A stretch of DNA of 64,000 nt from Streptomyces calvus (GCF_006782915.1 NZ_VCNP01000056.1:1-64000); one strand, 5' to 3'; shown: positions 1-10,509, counted from the stretch's first letter. Notes: generated by a model from the letters alone, not told the origin. Program-made: numbers and translations.

Positions 1-403
1 GCACGCGACGCTTCGGGCCCGCCCCTCGGTGCATGCGCGCGCCCCGGGCCCGCCGCTCGGTGCCTGCGCGCGACGCTACGGACGCGTCCCGGACCGCGCC
101 GGGAACACGGTAAGAATCCGGACAACCACGGAGCGCCATGCCCTGCCCGAACCTCCCCGTGACCTTCCGGCCCGCCCGGGGAACAATGGCGGGGAACACC
201 CCGTATCGCACCCACGGGGAAGCCGAGGGGCGCACCGGGCGGCTGGCGCGAACTGTGAGGTCGGTGCCGCCCGCAGATGACGGCGACGTGACAGCCGCCT
301 GAAACGGTTTGCCGAACATGCGTAGGGTGCAGTGAACAGAAGGGGTGCGCCGGCCACCGGCGTACAGGGCGGCGGGCGGACGGCGAAGGAGGGAGCCGGA
401 GCG
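1..403. other. Gene-free left edge
   Basis: I see no convincing gene here; open frames in this stretch run antisense to the downstream regulator or start without a ribosome site. Bases 15-76 hold two imperfect copies of a 31-bp GC-rich unit starting with GGGCCCGCC. A possible minus-10 box TAGGGT lies at 323-328, about 75 bp before the regulator start. Confidence 0.5.
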
Positions 404-979
404 ATGGGCGACCACAAAGAACAGCCCCTGCGGGTGGGCGCGGCCGTGCGGCGCCGCCGCCGCGCGCTGGAACTCACCCTCGCCGTCGTGGCCGAGCGCA
501 GCGGCCTGTCGGTCCCGTTCCTGAGCCAGATCGAGAACGAGCGGGCGCGCCCCAGCCAGAGCTCCCTGGAGAAGGTCGCCGACGCGCTGCGCACCACCGC
601 GGTGGAACTGCTGGCCGCCGCCGACCCGGCGTGCAGCGTGGACGTCGTGCGCGCGGAGCCGGCCGGCGGCGAACCGGAGCCGGACCCGCGGACCCGCTCC
701 CTGGTGCGCGGCCACCACCAGATGCACGCCTCGGAGTTCACCGGCGACCACGACGCCGGCCGCGAACTGCAGTTCCGCAACGACCGGTTGATGTACGTCG
801 CGGACGGCGCCGTGGAGATCGAGGCGGAGGGACGCGCCTACCGCCTGGGCCGCGGCGACACGCTCTACCTCACCGGAGGCGTCCGGCACCGCTGGCGGGC
901 CACGGTCCCGGAGACACGGCTGCTCGTCGTCGCCGTCGCCGAACACATCGAGGCGGTCCGCGACAAGCCGGGCCGATGA
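404..979 (+). CDS. XRE-family regulator with C-terminal cupin domain
   Basis: Likely a DNA-binding repressor or activator that senses a small ligand. The 191-residue product has a XRE helix-turn-helix at about residues 15-70 (SGLSVPFLSQIENER) and a single cupin fold at about 125-185 (GRGDTLYLTGGVRHRW), the standard build of the XRE/cupin family. The ATG at 404 is chosen over an upstream in-frame ATG at 332 because an AAGGAGGG site sits at 386-393. The next gene starts inside the stop codon (ATGA, 976-979), so the two are probably co-transcribed and the regulator may govern it. The ligand cannot be read from sequence. Confidence 0.85.
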   Translation: MGDHKEQPLRVGAAVRRRRRALELTLAVVAERSGLSVPFLSQIENERARPSQSSLEKVADALRTTAVELLAAADPACSVDVVRAEPAGGEPEPDPRTRSLVRGHHQMHASEFTGDHDAGRELQFRNDRLMYVADGAVEIEAEGRAYRLGRGDTLYLTGGVRHRWRATVPETRLLVVAVAEHIEAVRDKPGR

Positions 980-1704
980 GCCCGCCCCGGGTCGTCTGCC
1001 TCGTCCCGTCACTGACGGAGGCGGTGGCGCTCTCCGCGCCCGGCGCCCTGGTCGGCGCCACCGACTCGTGCACGCATCCGGCCGGTCTGGACGTCGTACG
1101 CGTCGGGGGGACCAAGAACCCGAAGATCGACACGATCACCGCGCTCGCGCCCGACGTGGTGATCGCCAACGAGGAGGAGAACCGGGAACCCGATCTGGCC
1201 GCCCTGCGCGCGGCCGGCCTGCGGGTGCTGGTGACGGAGGTGCGGACGCTGCCGCAGGCCTTCGCCGAGCTGGACCGGGTGCTCACCGCCTGCGGGACCG
1301 CCGCGCGGCCGCGGTGGCTGGAGGAGGCCGAGGCCGCCTGGGAGGCGCTGCCCGCGCCGCGGGAGCGGCGGACGGCCGTCGTGCCCGTCTGGCGGCGGCC
1401 CTGGATGGTGCTCGGCCGGGACACCTTCGCGGGCGACCTGCTGTCCCGCCTCGGCGTGCACCACCTGTACGCCGGCCACCCCGAACGCTATCCGCGCCTG
1501 CCGCTGGAGCACCTGCGCGCGGCGCGGCCCGACCTCGTCGTGCTCCCCGACGAGCCGTACCGCTTCACCGCGGACGACGGCCCCGAGGCCTTCGCCGGTC
1601 TGCCCTGCGCGCTGGTCAGCGGCCGGCACCTGACCTGGTACGGGCCGTCGCTTGCCGAGGCACCGACGGTGCTGGGGCGGGCGCTGCGGGCAGCGCGCCG
1701 CTGA
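976..1704 (+). CDS. Cobalamin/metal-type periplasmic-binding-fold protein
   Basis: A 242-residue protein of the BtuF/FecB helical-backbone substrate-binding fold (VVCLVPSLTEAVALSAPG, then an ALAPDVVIANEEENREPDL segment as in BtuF-like proteins). No signal peptide or lipobox is visible, so it may work in the cytoplasm, like many short actinobacterial members annotated as cobalamin-binding. Its ATG overlaps the preceding regulator stop by 4 nt, indicating translational coupling. The 3' end overlaps the convergent TDT gene by 89 bp. The substrate is unknown; no permease or ATPase gene lies beside it. Confidence 0.75.
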   Translation: MSPPRVVCLVPSLTEAVALSAPGALVGATDSCTHPAGLDVVRVGGTKNPKIDTITALAPDVVIANEEENREPDLAALRAAGLRVLVTEVRTLPQAFAELDRVLTACGTAARPRWLEEAEAAWEALPAPRERRTAVVPVWRRPWMVLGRDTFAGDLLSRLGVHHLYAGHPERYPRLPLEHLRAARPDLVVLPDEPYRFTADDGPEAFAGLPCALVSGRHLTWYGPSLAEAPTVLGRALRAARR

Positions 1705-2767
1705 CCAGTCCGCGCGCGGTGTGCAGCGCGGCGGTGGCCCAGGCGGCGACCAGGCCCGCGTACAGGAGCACCGTCAGGCCGTCGTAGACGAGCAGTCCCG
1801 TGTGCCGGGACAGGGCGGCGGCACCGGTGACACAGGTGCCCACCGGGAAGGTGAACGACCACCAGGTCATCGAGAACCGCATACCGCGGCGGCGGGCCCG
1901 TACGACATGCGCCGCGGCGAAGCAGAGCCACAGCAGCGCGAAACCCGTCACGGGCACCCCGTACAGCACGGCGAGCAGACCGAAACCCTGGTCGTACGGC
2001 GACGGCACGACGCCGGCAGCGGCGTCCGCGAACGCGCCGACGGCGGTGGTGGACTGGCCCAGCGGGCCGAGCACCAGGAACAGCGTCGGGGTGAGCGGCA
2101 GGGGCAGCGGGCCCCCGGTGACCAGGCGGGCGAAGACCAGCGGCAGCATCAGCAGCGTCGCGAGCAGACTGAGCCCGAACAGGGCGAAGCAGGCCAGCAG
2201 CAGCGTCTGCCGGGGCTGTCCGGGCGGCAGGTGCGGCACCAGGTGCGGCCCGACGGCGGCGGACACCATGGGCGCGACCAGCGGCAGCAGCCACACGGGC
2301 GTCGCCTGCTCCGGGCCGGGCCGGTGGCGTACGGCCATGAGGTACGGGACGGCCACGGCGGCCGCCAGCCCGACGGCCGTACCGGCGCAGAACAGCACGG
2401 CGTCCAGGACCAGCGCCGGACCGGCCCCGATCCAGTCCCGCCCGACGGACAGGGCGCCGCCGCCGACGGCCAGCAGCGCCATGGACAGACAGCCGTAGAA
2501 CGGCACCACGGCCGGGTCGAGCAGATGGGCCCGGGCCTGGTCGCCGTGACGGGTCCAGTGCAGCGTGCGGGCGGCGAGCAGGGCCACGAGCAGGACCAGC
2601 GACAGCGCCCAGACGGCGGCGAGGGCGGTGCGCAGCCCCGGGATCCGCACGGGGAGCGCGGCGCCCGCGGTGGCCACCACGGCCGTGCCCATCACGCAGG
2701 CGTACCAGTTGGGTCCGAGATGGCGCAGAGCAGCGGCGTGCGCGGGGCGTGCGGAGACGGTGACCAT
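1616..2767 (-). CDS. TDT/SLAC1-family transporter
   Basis: A 383-residue integral membrane protein with about ten hydrophobic helices, matching the tellurite-resistance/C4-dicarboxylate (TDT, SLAC1/TehA) family, whose members export sulfite or carry dicarboxylates and other anions. Helix starts such as WYACVMGTAVVATAG near the N terminus and MTWWSFTFPVGTCVTG near residue 310 are typical; the WWSxTFPxG motif is characteristic. The ATG at 2767 gives the usual family length; a GTG at 2812 is possible. The C-terminal tail overlaps the convergent upstream gene. It is divergent from a LysR regulator 70 bp away, which probably controls it. Confidence 0.85.
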   Translation of the reverse strand: MVTVSARPAHAAALRHLGPNWYACVMGTAVVATAGAALPVRIPGLRTALAAVWALSLVLLVALLAARTLHWTRHGDQARAHLLDPAVVPFYGCLSMALLAVGGGALSVGRDWIGAGPALVLDAVLFCAGTAVGLAAAVAVPYLMAVRHRPGPEQATPVWLLPLVAPMVSAAVGPHLVPHLPPGQPRQTLLLACFALFGLSLLATLLMLPLVFARLVTGGPLPLPLTPTLFLVLGPLGQSTTAVGAFADAAAGVVPSPYDQGFGLLAVLYGVPVTGFALLWLCFAAAHVVRARRRGMRFSMTWWSFTFPVGTCVTGAAALSRHTGLLVYDGLTVLLYAGLVAAWATAALHTARGLVSGALPAAPAPAPSVPRQATARTRSGAGR

Positions 2768-2825
2768 GGACCCACCGTCGTACCGGGCCAGGGCCGCCAC
2801 CAGGGAGTTCACCCCTATGGCCGCA

Positions 2826-2831
2826 TAAGCT
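2826..2831 (+). promoter_or_regulatory. Minus-10 box for leaderless LysR transcript
   Basis: TAAGCT followed by 6 nt and then the ATG at 2838, with no Shine-Dalgarno sequence in between. This spacing places transcription start at or next to the start codon. Confidence 0.4.
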
Positions 2832-2837
2832 GGGTTT

Positions 2838-3773
2838 ATGAGCAGGACGGAAGAGCACGCCGACGACCGGCCCGCGGGCCTCGGCTCCCTGGCCCACCGG
2901 GTGCCGGACCTCGGCGCGCTGGAGCTGCTGCTGGCGGTGGCACGGCTGGGCAGTCTGGGCGGGGCGGCGCGGGAACTCGGCATCACCCAGCCCGCCGCGA
3001 GCAGCCGGATCCGGTCCATGGAACGGCAACTCGGAGTGGCCCTGGTCGACCGCTCGCCGCGGGGTTCGCGGCTGACGGCCGCGGGGGCGCTGGTCACCGA
3101 CTGGGCGCGACGGATCGTGGAGGCGGCGGAGGCCTTCGACGCGGGTGCGCAGGCGCTGCGGGACCGCAGGGACTCACGGCTGCGGGTGGCGGCGAGCATG
3201 ACGATCGCCGAGTACCTGCTGCCCGGCTGGCTGATCGCGCTGCGCGCCCAGCGGCCGGACACGGCGGTGTCGCTGCTGGCCGGGAACTCGGCCGCGGTGG
3301 CGGAGCGGCTGGTGTCCGGCGAGGCCGACCTGGGCTTCGTGGAGGGGGTGACGGTGCCGGCGGGCCTGGACTCGGCGGTGATCGCCCACGACCGGCTGAT
3401 CGTCGTGACGGCGCCGACGCACGCCTGGGCCCGCCGTCGGCGCCCGCTCGCCGCCGGGGAACTGGTGACGACGCCGCTGATCCTGCGGGAGAAGGGCTCC
3501 GGCACCCGGCAGGTCCTGGACGCCGCCCTGGGCGGACCGGCCCTGCCGCTGATCGAGCTGTCCTCCACGACCGCGGTGAAGGCGGCGGCGATCAGCGGCG
3601 CCGGTCCGGCGGTCCTCAGCGAACTGGCCGTCGGCGAGGAACTGGCGATGCGCCGCCTGGTCCGCATCCCCGTCGACGGCATCGCCCTCGCCCGCGACCT
3701 GCGCGCGGTCTGGCCCACGGGCCACCGGCCCACCGGCCCGGCCCGGGACCTGCTGTCGCTCACCCGCGGCTGA
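2838..3773 (+). CDS. LysR-family regulator
   Basis: A 311-residue LysR-type regulator. The winged helix-turn-helix lies at about residues 28-85 (LGGAARELGITQPAASSRIR), followed by an effector-binding domain to the C terminus (TRQVLDAALGG). It is divergent from the TDT transporter and likely acts on the shared intergenic region. The ATG is preceded by TAAGCT and not by a ribosome site, so the message is probably leaderless. CysL/CbbR-type LysR proteins next to TDT transporters are common in actinobacteria; the inducer here is unknown. Confidence 0.88.
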   Translation: MSRTEEHADDRPAGLGSLAHRVPDLGALELLLAVARLGSLGGAARELGITQPAASSRIRSMERQLGVALVDRSPRGSRLTAAGALVTDWARRIVEAAEAFDAGAQALRDRRDSRLRVAASMTIAEYLLPGWLIALRAQRPDTAVSLLAGNSAAVAERLVSGEADLGFVEGVTVPAGLDSAVIAHDRLIVVTAPTHAWARRRRPLAAGELVTTPLILREKGSGTRQVLDAALGGPALPLIELSSTTAVKAAAISGAGPAVLSELAVGEELAMRRLVRIPVDGIALARDLRAVWPTGHRPTGPARDLLSLTRG

Positions 3774-3805
3774 GCGGGCCGTTCACCCGCGGCCGAGCGG
3801 GCCGT

Positions 3806-4513
3806 TCAGGACGGAGCGCGGTCGGCGGCGGCCGCGGTGAGCGCCCGCATCACGCGGACGTCCTCACCCATCTCCGGGTGCCACTGCACGCCCAGGACCC
3901 ACGGGGCCGAGGGGCCCGCGGGCAGTTCGACCGCCTCCACCGTGCCGTCCTCCGCGTACGCGGACGGGACCAGGCCCGCGCCGAGGCGGTCCACGCACTG
4001 GTGGTGGTAGGTCGGCACGGACGTCTCCTCCGGGACGATGCCCGCGTAGCGCGTGCCCGGCACCGGCTTGACCGGGTGCCGGCCGAAGACGCCCGGCACC
4101 TGCGCGTGCCCGTCGAGGTGCTGGACGAGGGTGCCGCCGAGGGCGACGTTCAGCAGCTGCATGCCCCGGCAGATCCCGAGCAGCGGCAGCCGGCGCTCCA
4201 GGGCCGCCTCGATCAGCGCGAGCTCCCAGGCGTCCCGCTCCCGGGCGGGCGGGCCGGTGCGCGGGTCGGGCTCGGCGCCGTAGCGGACCGGCTCCACGTC
4301 GGGGCCGCCCGCGATCACCAGACCGTCGAGCCGCGCCACGGCCGCCGCCGCGTGCTCCGGCGCGTCCGGCGGGAGCATCGCCGCCAGTCCGCCCGCCCGC
4401 TGCACCAGGCCCGGGTAGCCGGCCGGCAGCAGCGCGGCGTCCAGCTGCCACACGCCCCAGCGCACACCGGACTCCGTGTACGTACTGATCCCGATCAGCG
4501 GCCTGGCCGCCAT
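3806..4513 (-). CDS. Gamma-glutamyl amide hydrolase, PuuD-like class I GATase
   Basis: A 235-residue class I glutamine-amidotransferase-fold hydrolase of the PuuD/gamma-glutamyl-GABA hydrolase family. The nucleophile Cys115 is in LGICRGMQL and the His-Glu pair is in GVQWHPEMG near residue 210. PuuD enzymes cleave gamma-glutamyl compounds to glutamate plus an amino acid. Here the natural substrate may be gamma-glutamylglycine made by the neighbouring glutamylation pathway (inference). The ATG at 4513 is chosen because GGGAGG lies 8 nt before it; a GTG at 4522 is in frame. It follows the permease gene by 19 bp, so the two are one operon. Confidence 0.85.
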   Translation of the reverse strand: MAARPLIGISTYTESGVRWGVWQLDAALLPAGYPGLVQRAGGLAAMLPPDAPEHAAAAVARLDGLVIAGGPDVEPVRYGAEPDPRTGPPARERDAWELALIEAALERRLPLLGICRGMQLLNVALGGTLVQHLDGHAQVPGVFGRHPVKPVPGTRYAGIVPEETSVPTYHHQCVDRLGAGLVPSAYAEDGTVEAVELPAGPSAPWVLGVQWHPEMGEDVRVMRALTAAAADRAPS

Positions 4514-4532
4514 GCCGAGCACCTCCCGCGCC

Positions 4533-5981
<1,449 letters not shown>

Positions 5982-6017
5982 GGGGCGACTCCCCAGGGGG
6001 CGGCGGCGCTGACATGG

Positions 6018-6056
6018 GCAATGGAGCGGATCCAGACCTTTGTGGGCCCATACCTT
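6018..6056. promoter_or_regulatory. Candidate regulator-binding region upstream of permease
   Basis: The 157-bp gap before the permease holds GCAATGG (6018-6024) and ATACCTT (6050-6056). Both words recur in the gap between the regulator and glnA4 (6895-6901 and 6911-6917). This shared pair could be the binding site of the GntR/FCD regulator; not tested. Confidence 0.3.
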
Positions 6057-6138
6057 CGTGGCGTGCACCGCGTGAGCGCAAGACCCGTGCGTCAAGCCCC
6101 GGTAAACCCTGCCCGCCCCCGGCCCGCCGCACGCGTCC

Positions 6139-6873
6139 TCAGCCCAGGAACCCCCGCAACAGCGCCGCCGTCCCCGCGCAGTGCTCGCGCATCATCTCCC
6201 GCGCCCCGTCCGCGTCGCCCTCCAGCACCGCCTCCACCAGCGCCGTGTGCTGGCGCTGGGAGTGCTCCAGGTTGCGCACCAGCAGCGGGATGCAGTCCAG
6301 CAGGTCGTTCACCGTCGCCCGCACCGCCGCGTACTGCGCGGTCAGCGACGGCGAGCCGGACAGCTCGGCCAGCGTGAGGTGGAACAGCGTGTCCAGGCGC
6401 CGGTACTCGGCCAGCGGCGCGTCGTGCGTGCCGGCCAGCGCCGCGCGCAGCCGCGCCGCCTGCCCGTCCGTGAGCCCGTGCGCCGCGCACAGCCCCGCCG
6501 CGCCCACCTCCAGCACCTCGCGGAAGCGCAGCACGTCCTCGATGTCGGTCTCCGCGATCCGCCGCCGCAGCTCCGCCTCACCCGTGTCGGTCGGCCGGGG
6601 CAGCACGAACGTGCCGCCGTACCGGCCGCGCCGCGACTCCACCAGGCCCTGGTCCTGGAGCACCTTCAGCACCTCGCGCAGCGTCACCCGGCTGATGCCC
6701 AGTCGCTCCGCGAGCTCCCGTTCGGCCGGCAGCCGCTCCCCGCCCGCCACCAGACCGAGCCGCAGCACCTGGAGGATCTGCTCCAGCGCCTCCTCGAAAC
6801 CGTTGCCCGCGCGGACCTGCCGCAGCACCGGCGCCAGCCGGTCCCCGACGCCGCCGACCGCTTCCCGTGCCAT
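6139..6873 (-). CDS. GntR-family FCD-domain regulator (EpuRII-like)
   Basis: A 244-residue regulator with an N-terminal winged helix-turn-helix (LPAERELAERLGISRVTLRE, about residues 48-68) and a C-terminal FCD ligand domain with metal-binding histidines (LFHLTLAELSGS and REHCAGTAALL). The ATG at 6873 follows AAGGGGG with 9 nt spacing. It is divergent from the GlnA4-type synthetase and upstream of the permease, the arrangement reported for the ethanolamine-utilisation regulator EpuRII of S. coelicolor. It likely represses both transcription units until an amine or glutamylated amine binds. Confidence 0.83.
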   Translation of the reverse strand: MAREAVGGVGDRLAPVLRQVRAGNGFEEALEQILQVLRLGLVAGGERLPAERELAERLGISRVTLREVLKVLQDQGLVESRRGRYGGTFVLPRPTDTGEAELRRRIAETDIEDVLRFREVLEVGAAGLCAAHGLTDGQAARLRAALAGTHDAPLAEYRRLDTLFHLTLAELSGSPSLTAQYAAVRATVNDLLDCIPLLVRNLEHSQRQHTALVEAVLEGDADGAREMMREHCAGTAALLRGFLG

Positions 6874-6894
6874 CCGGTCGTGCCCCCTTCCCAA

Positions 6895-6917
6895 GCAATG
6901 GTTCTCGGCAATACCTT
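6895..6917. promoter_or_regulatory. Candidate operator between regulator and glnA4
   Basis: In the 85-bp divergent gap the word GCAAT occurs twice as a direct repeat (6895-6899 and 6908-6912), giving GCAATGG then GCAATACC. The same GCAATGG and ATACCTT words occur before the permease gene, as expected for a common operator. Confidence 0.3.
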
Positions 6918-6958
6918 ATGGCTCCCGGCTGACCGAAGAAGCCCGAGGAGGGTCTCCC

Positions 6959-8329
6959 GTGGCAGACCGCACACCCCCGCTCGCCGTCGAGGAGCTGCAC
7001 GCCCTCGTCGCCGGCGGTGAGATCGACACCGTCGTCCTGGCCTTCCCCGACATGCAGGGGCGGCTCCAGGGCAAGCGGTTCGCCGCCCGCTTCTTCCTCG
7101 ACGAGGTGCTGGAGCACGGCACCGAGGGCTGCAACTACCTGCTCGCCGTCGACGCCGACATGAACACCGTCGACGGCTACGCCATGTCCTCCTGGGAGCG
7201 CGGCTACGGCGACTTCGCCATGCACGCCGACCTCGCCACCCTGCGCCGCGTGCCGTGGAACGAGGGCACCGCCCTGGTCATCGCCGACCTCGCCTGGGAC
7301 GACGGCTCCCCGGTCGTCGCCGCACCCCGCCAGATCCTGCGCCGCCAGCTCGACCGGCTGGCCGAACTCGGCCTGACCGCCCAGGTCGGCACGGAGCTGG
7401 AGTTCATCGTCTTCAAGGACACCTACGAACAGGCCTGGGACGCCGGCTACCGCGGCCTCACCCCGGCCAACCAGTACAACATCGACTACTCCGTGCTCGG
7501 CACCGGACGCATCGAACCCCTGCTGCGCCGCATCCGCAACGAGATGGCCGGCGCCGGACTCACCGTCGAGTCCGCCAAGGGCGAGTGCAACCCCGGCCAG
7601 CACGAGATCGCCTTCCGCTACGACGAGGCCCTGGTCACCTGCGACCAGCACGCGGTCTACAAGACCGGCGCCAAGGAGATCGCCGCCCAGGAGGGCGTCT
7701 CGATCACCTTCATGGCCAAGTACAACGAACGCGAGGGCAACTCCTGCCACATCCACCTCTCCCTCGCGGACGCCGACGGCACCAACGTCATGGCGGGCAC
7801 CGCGCAGGACCCGGGCGGCATGTCCGAGCTGATGCGGCACTTCCTCGCCGGACAGCTCGCCGCGCTCCGCGAGTTCTCCCTGCTCTACGCCCCGCACATC
7901 AACTCCTACAAACGCTTCCAGCCGGGCTCCTTCGCCCCGACCGCCGTCGCCTGGGGCCGCGACAACCGCACCTGCGCCCTGCGCGTGGTCGGCCACGGCC
8001 GCTCGCTGCGCTTCGAGAACCGGCTCCCGGGCGGCGACGTCAACCCGCACCTCGCCGTGGCCGGCATGGTCGCCGCCGGCCTGTACGGCGTCGAGCACAA
8101 GCTGGAACTGCCCGAACCCTGCCCCGGCAACGCCTACACCGCCGGCTTCGCACACGTCCCCACCACCCTGCGCGAGGCCGCCGAGCTGTGGGAGAACAGC
8201 GCGATCGCCGAGGCGGCCTTCGGCGACGAGGTCGTCGCGCACTACCGCAACATGGCGCGCGTCGAGACCGACGCCTTCGACGCCGCGGTCACCGACTGGG
8301 AGCTGCGCCGCTCCTTCGAACGCATGTGA
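6959..8329 (+). CDS. glnA4: Glutamine-synthetase-like gamma-glutamylethanolamide synthetase
   Basis: A 456-residue GSI-fold ligase. Family signatures include VGTELEFIVF (metal ligands), NPGQHEIAF, GNSCHIHLSL and the INSYKRFQPGSFAP segment, which departs from the ammonia-using enzyme. The N-terminal FPDMQGRLQGKR is shared with PuuA/GlnA3/GlnA4-type amine glutamylators. In S. coelicolor the GlnA4 enzyme, also beside a GntR regulator, ligates glutamate to ethanolamine with ATP. The GTG at 6959 follows GAGGAGGG. An aldehyde dehydrogenase starts 8 bp after the stop, indicating an operon. Exact amine specificity is inferred from context. Confidence 0.88.
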   Translation: MADRTPPLAVEELHALVAGGEIDTVVLAFPDMQGRLQGKRFAARFFLDEVLEHGTEGCNYLLAVDADMNTVDGYAMSSWERGYGDFAMHADLATLRRVPWNEGTALVIADLAWDDGSPVVAAPRQILRRQLDRLAELGLTAQVGTELEFIVFKDTYEQAWDAGYRGLTPANQYNIDYSVLGTGRIEPLLRRIRNEMAGAGLTVESAKGECNPGQHEIAFRYDEALVTCDQHAVYKTGAKEIAAQEGVSITFMAKYNEREGNSCHIHLSLADADGTNVMAGTAQDPGGMSELMRHFLAGQLAALREFSLLYAPHINSYKRFQPGSFAPTAVAWGRDNRTCALRVVGHGRSLRFENRLPGGDVNPHLAVAGMVAAGLYGVEHKLELPEPCPGNAYTAGFAHVPTTLREAAELWENSAIAEAAFGDEVVAHYRNMARVETDAFDAAVTDWELRRSFERM

Positions 8330-8337
8330 GGCCCTCC

Positions 8338-9711
8338 GTGTCCGAGCAGTCCACCGAACTCCAGGTACAGAACCCCGCGACCGAGGAGGTGATCGCCACC
8401 GTCCCGGCCGCCACCCCCGCCGACGTCGCCGCCGCCGTCGTACGCGCCACCCGCGCGCAGACCGCCTGGGCCGCCCTCGCGCCCGGCGAACGGGCCCGGC
8501 TGCTGCGCCGGTTCGCCGCCACCGTCGACGAGCACGTCGAGGAACTGGCCCGGCTGGAGGTCCGCGAGGCCGGCCACACCCTCGGCAACGCCCGCTGGGA
8601 GGCGGGCAACGTCCGCGACCTGCTCGACTACGCGGCCGGGGGAGTGGAACGCCTCACCGGCCGGCAGATCCCGGTCCCCGGCGGAGTGAACGTCACCTTC
8701 CTCGAACCGCTCGGCGTCGTCGGCGTGATCGCCCCCTGGAACTTCCCGATGCCCATCGCCGCCTGGGGCACCGCACCGGCGCTCGCCGCGGGCAACGCCG
8801 TGATCCTAAAACCGGCCGAGACGACCCCGCTCACCGCCCTGCGCCTGGCCGAACTCGCCCTGCACGCAGGGCTCCCGGAGGGCCTGTTCCAGGTGCTGCC
8901 CGGACACGGCCCCGTCGCCGGCAACGCCCTCGTGGAACACCCCGGCGTCGCCAAGATCGTCTTCACCGGGTCGACGGCCGTGGGCAAACAGGTGTGGGCC
9001 AAGGGCGCGGCGCACCTCAAGCGCGTCACCCTGGAACTCGGCGGCAAGAGCCCCAACATCGTCTTCGCCGACGCCGACCTGGAGACCGCCGCGGCCGCCG
9101 CACCCATGTCCTTCCTCGACAACGCCGGACAGGACTGCTGCGCCCGCACCCGCATCCTCGTCCAGCGCTCCGTGCACGACCGCTTCCTGGAACTGCTCGC
9201 CCCCGCGATCGAGTCCGTCCGGGTCGGCGACCCGGCCGACGAGAACGTCCAGATGGGCCCGCTGATCTCCCGCACCCAGCTCGACCGCGTCCGCTCCTAC
9301 GTCACCGACGACCTCGACGGCATCCGCGGCAAGGCACCCGAGGGCCCCGGCCACTGGTACCCGCCCACCGTCCTCACCGGCGTCGACCCCCGCGCCCGCG
9401 TGGCCGTCGAGGAGGTCTTCGGCCCCGTCGCCGTCGTCCTGCCCTTCGACGACGAGGCCGACGCCGTACGCCTGGCCAACGCCACCGACTACGGCCTGTC
9501 CGGCTCGATCTGGACCCGGGACGCCGGCCGCGCCCTGCGCGTCTCCCAGTCGGTCCGCGCGGGCAACCTGTCCGTCAACTCCCACTCCAGCGTCCGCTAC
9601 TGGACCCCCTTCGGCGGGTTCAAGCAGTCCGGCGTCGGGCGCGAGCTCGGCCCGGACGCGCTGGCCGCCTTCACCGAAACCAAGAACGTCTTCATCAGCA
9701 CGGAGGCCTGA
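8338..9711 (+). CDS. NAD(P)-dependent aldehyde dehydrogenase
   Basis: A 457-residue aldehyde dehydrogenase, with the cofactor-site segment GVIAPWNFPMPIAAW, Rossmann glycines FTGSTAVGK, general-base Glu in LELGGKSPN, and catalytic Cys in GQDCCARTR. In this operon it probably oxidises gamma-glutamylacetaldehyde to gamma-glutamylglycine, as PuuC does for putrescine (inference). The GTG at 8338 follows GTGAGG, 5-6 nt away. It lies 8 bp after glnA4 and 6 bp before the SDR gene. The codons CTA AAA at about 8806 are rare for this genome. Confidence 0.88.
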   Translation: MSEQSTELQVQNPATEEVIATVPAATPADVAAAVVRATRAQTAWAALAPGERARLLRRFAATVDEHVEELARLEVREAGHTLGNARWEAGNVRDLLDYAAGGVERLTGRQIPVPGGVNVTFLEPLGVVGVIAPWNFPMPIAAWGTAPALAAGNAVILKPAETTPLTALRLAELALHAGLPEGLFQVLPGHGPVAGNALVEHPGVAKIVFTGSTAVGKQVWAKGAAHLKRVTLELGGKSPNIVFADADLETAAAAAPMSFLDNAGQDCCARTRILVQRSVHDRFLELLAPAIESVRVGDPADENVQMGPLISRTQLDRVRSYVTDDLDGIRGKAPEGPGHWYPPTVLTGVDPRARVAVEEVFGPVAVVLPFDDEADAVRLANATDYGLSGSIWTRDAGRALRVSQSVRAGNLSVNSHSSVRYWTPFGGFKQSGVGRELGPDALAAFTETKNVFISTEA

Positions 9712-9717
9712 CCGCAC

Positions 9718-10500
9718 ATGAGCGAGGACACCATCTGCCGCCGACTGGCCGGCCGCACCGCCGTCGTCACCGGAGCCGGCAGCGGCATCGGCCTGGCCAC
9801 CGCCCGCCGGCTCGCCTCCGAGGGCGCGCACGTGGTCTGCGGCGACGTGGACGAGGCACGCGGCAAGGCCGCCGCCGAGGAGACCGGCGGCCTCTTCGTG
9901 AACGTCGACGTCACCGACCCGGAGCAGGTCGAGGCGCTGTTCCGGACCGCGTACGACACCTACGGCAGCGTCGACATCGCCTTCAACAACGCCGGCATCT
10001 CCCCGCCCGACGACGACTCCATCCTGGAGACCGGACTGGACGCCTGGAAGCGCGTCCAGGAGGTCAACCTCACCTCCGTCTACCTGTGCTGCAAGGCCGC
10101 CATCCCCTACATGCGGCGCCAGGGCAAGGGCTCGATCATCAACACGGCGTCCTTCGTGGCCCGGATGGGCGCGGCCACCAGCCAGATCTCGTACACCGCC
10201 TCCAAGGGCGGCGTTCTCGCCATGTCCCGGGAACTCGGCGTGCAGTTCGCCCGCGAGGGCATCCGCGTCAACGCGCTGTGCCCCGGCCCGGTCAACACCC
10301 CGCTCCTGCAGGAACTCTTCGCCAAGGACCCCGAGCGCGCCGCCCGCCGCCTGGTGCACATCCCGCTCGGCCGGTTCGCCGAGGCGGAGGAGATCGCCGC
10401 CGCCGTCGCCTTCCTGGCCAGCGACGACTCCTCCTTCGTCAACGCCACCGACTTCCTGGTGGACGGCGGAATCTCGGGGGCGTACGTCACGCCGCTGTAG
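9718..10500 (+). CDS. Short-chain dehydrogenase/reductase
   Basis: A 260-residue classical SDR. It has the cofactor motif TGAGSGIG near residue 18, NNAGI near 100, and the catalytic YTASKGG near 160, followed by the usual PGPVNTP segment. As last gene of the glnA4 operon it could oxidise the hydroxyl of gamma-glutamylethanolamide to the aldehyde used by the preceding dehydrogenase. That step needs an alcohol dehydrogenase in an ethanolamine route but an amine oxidase in a putrescine route, so its presence favours ethanolamine. Similar proteins are often annotated FabG; fatty-acid synthesis is unlikely here. Confidence 0.85.
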   Translation: MSEDTICRRLAGRTAVVTGAGSGIGLATARRLASEGAHVVCGDVDEARGKAAAEETGGLFVNVDVTDPEQVEALFRTAYDTYGSVDIAFNNAGISPPDDDSILETGLDAWKRVQEVNLTSVYLCCKAAIPYMRRQGKGSIINTASFVARMGAATSQISYTASKGGVLAMSRELGVQFAREGIRVNALCPGPVNTPLLQELFAKDPERAARRLVHIPLGRFAEAEEIAAAVAFLASDDSSFVNATDFLVDGGISGAYVTPL

Positions 10501-10509
10501 CGCCCGTCC

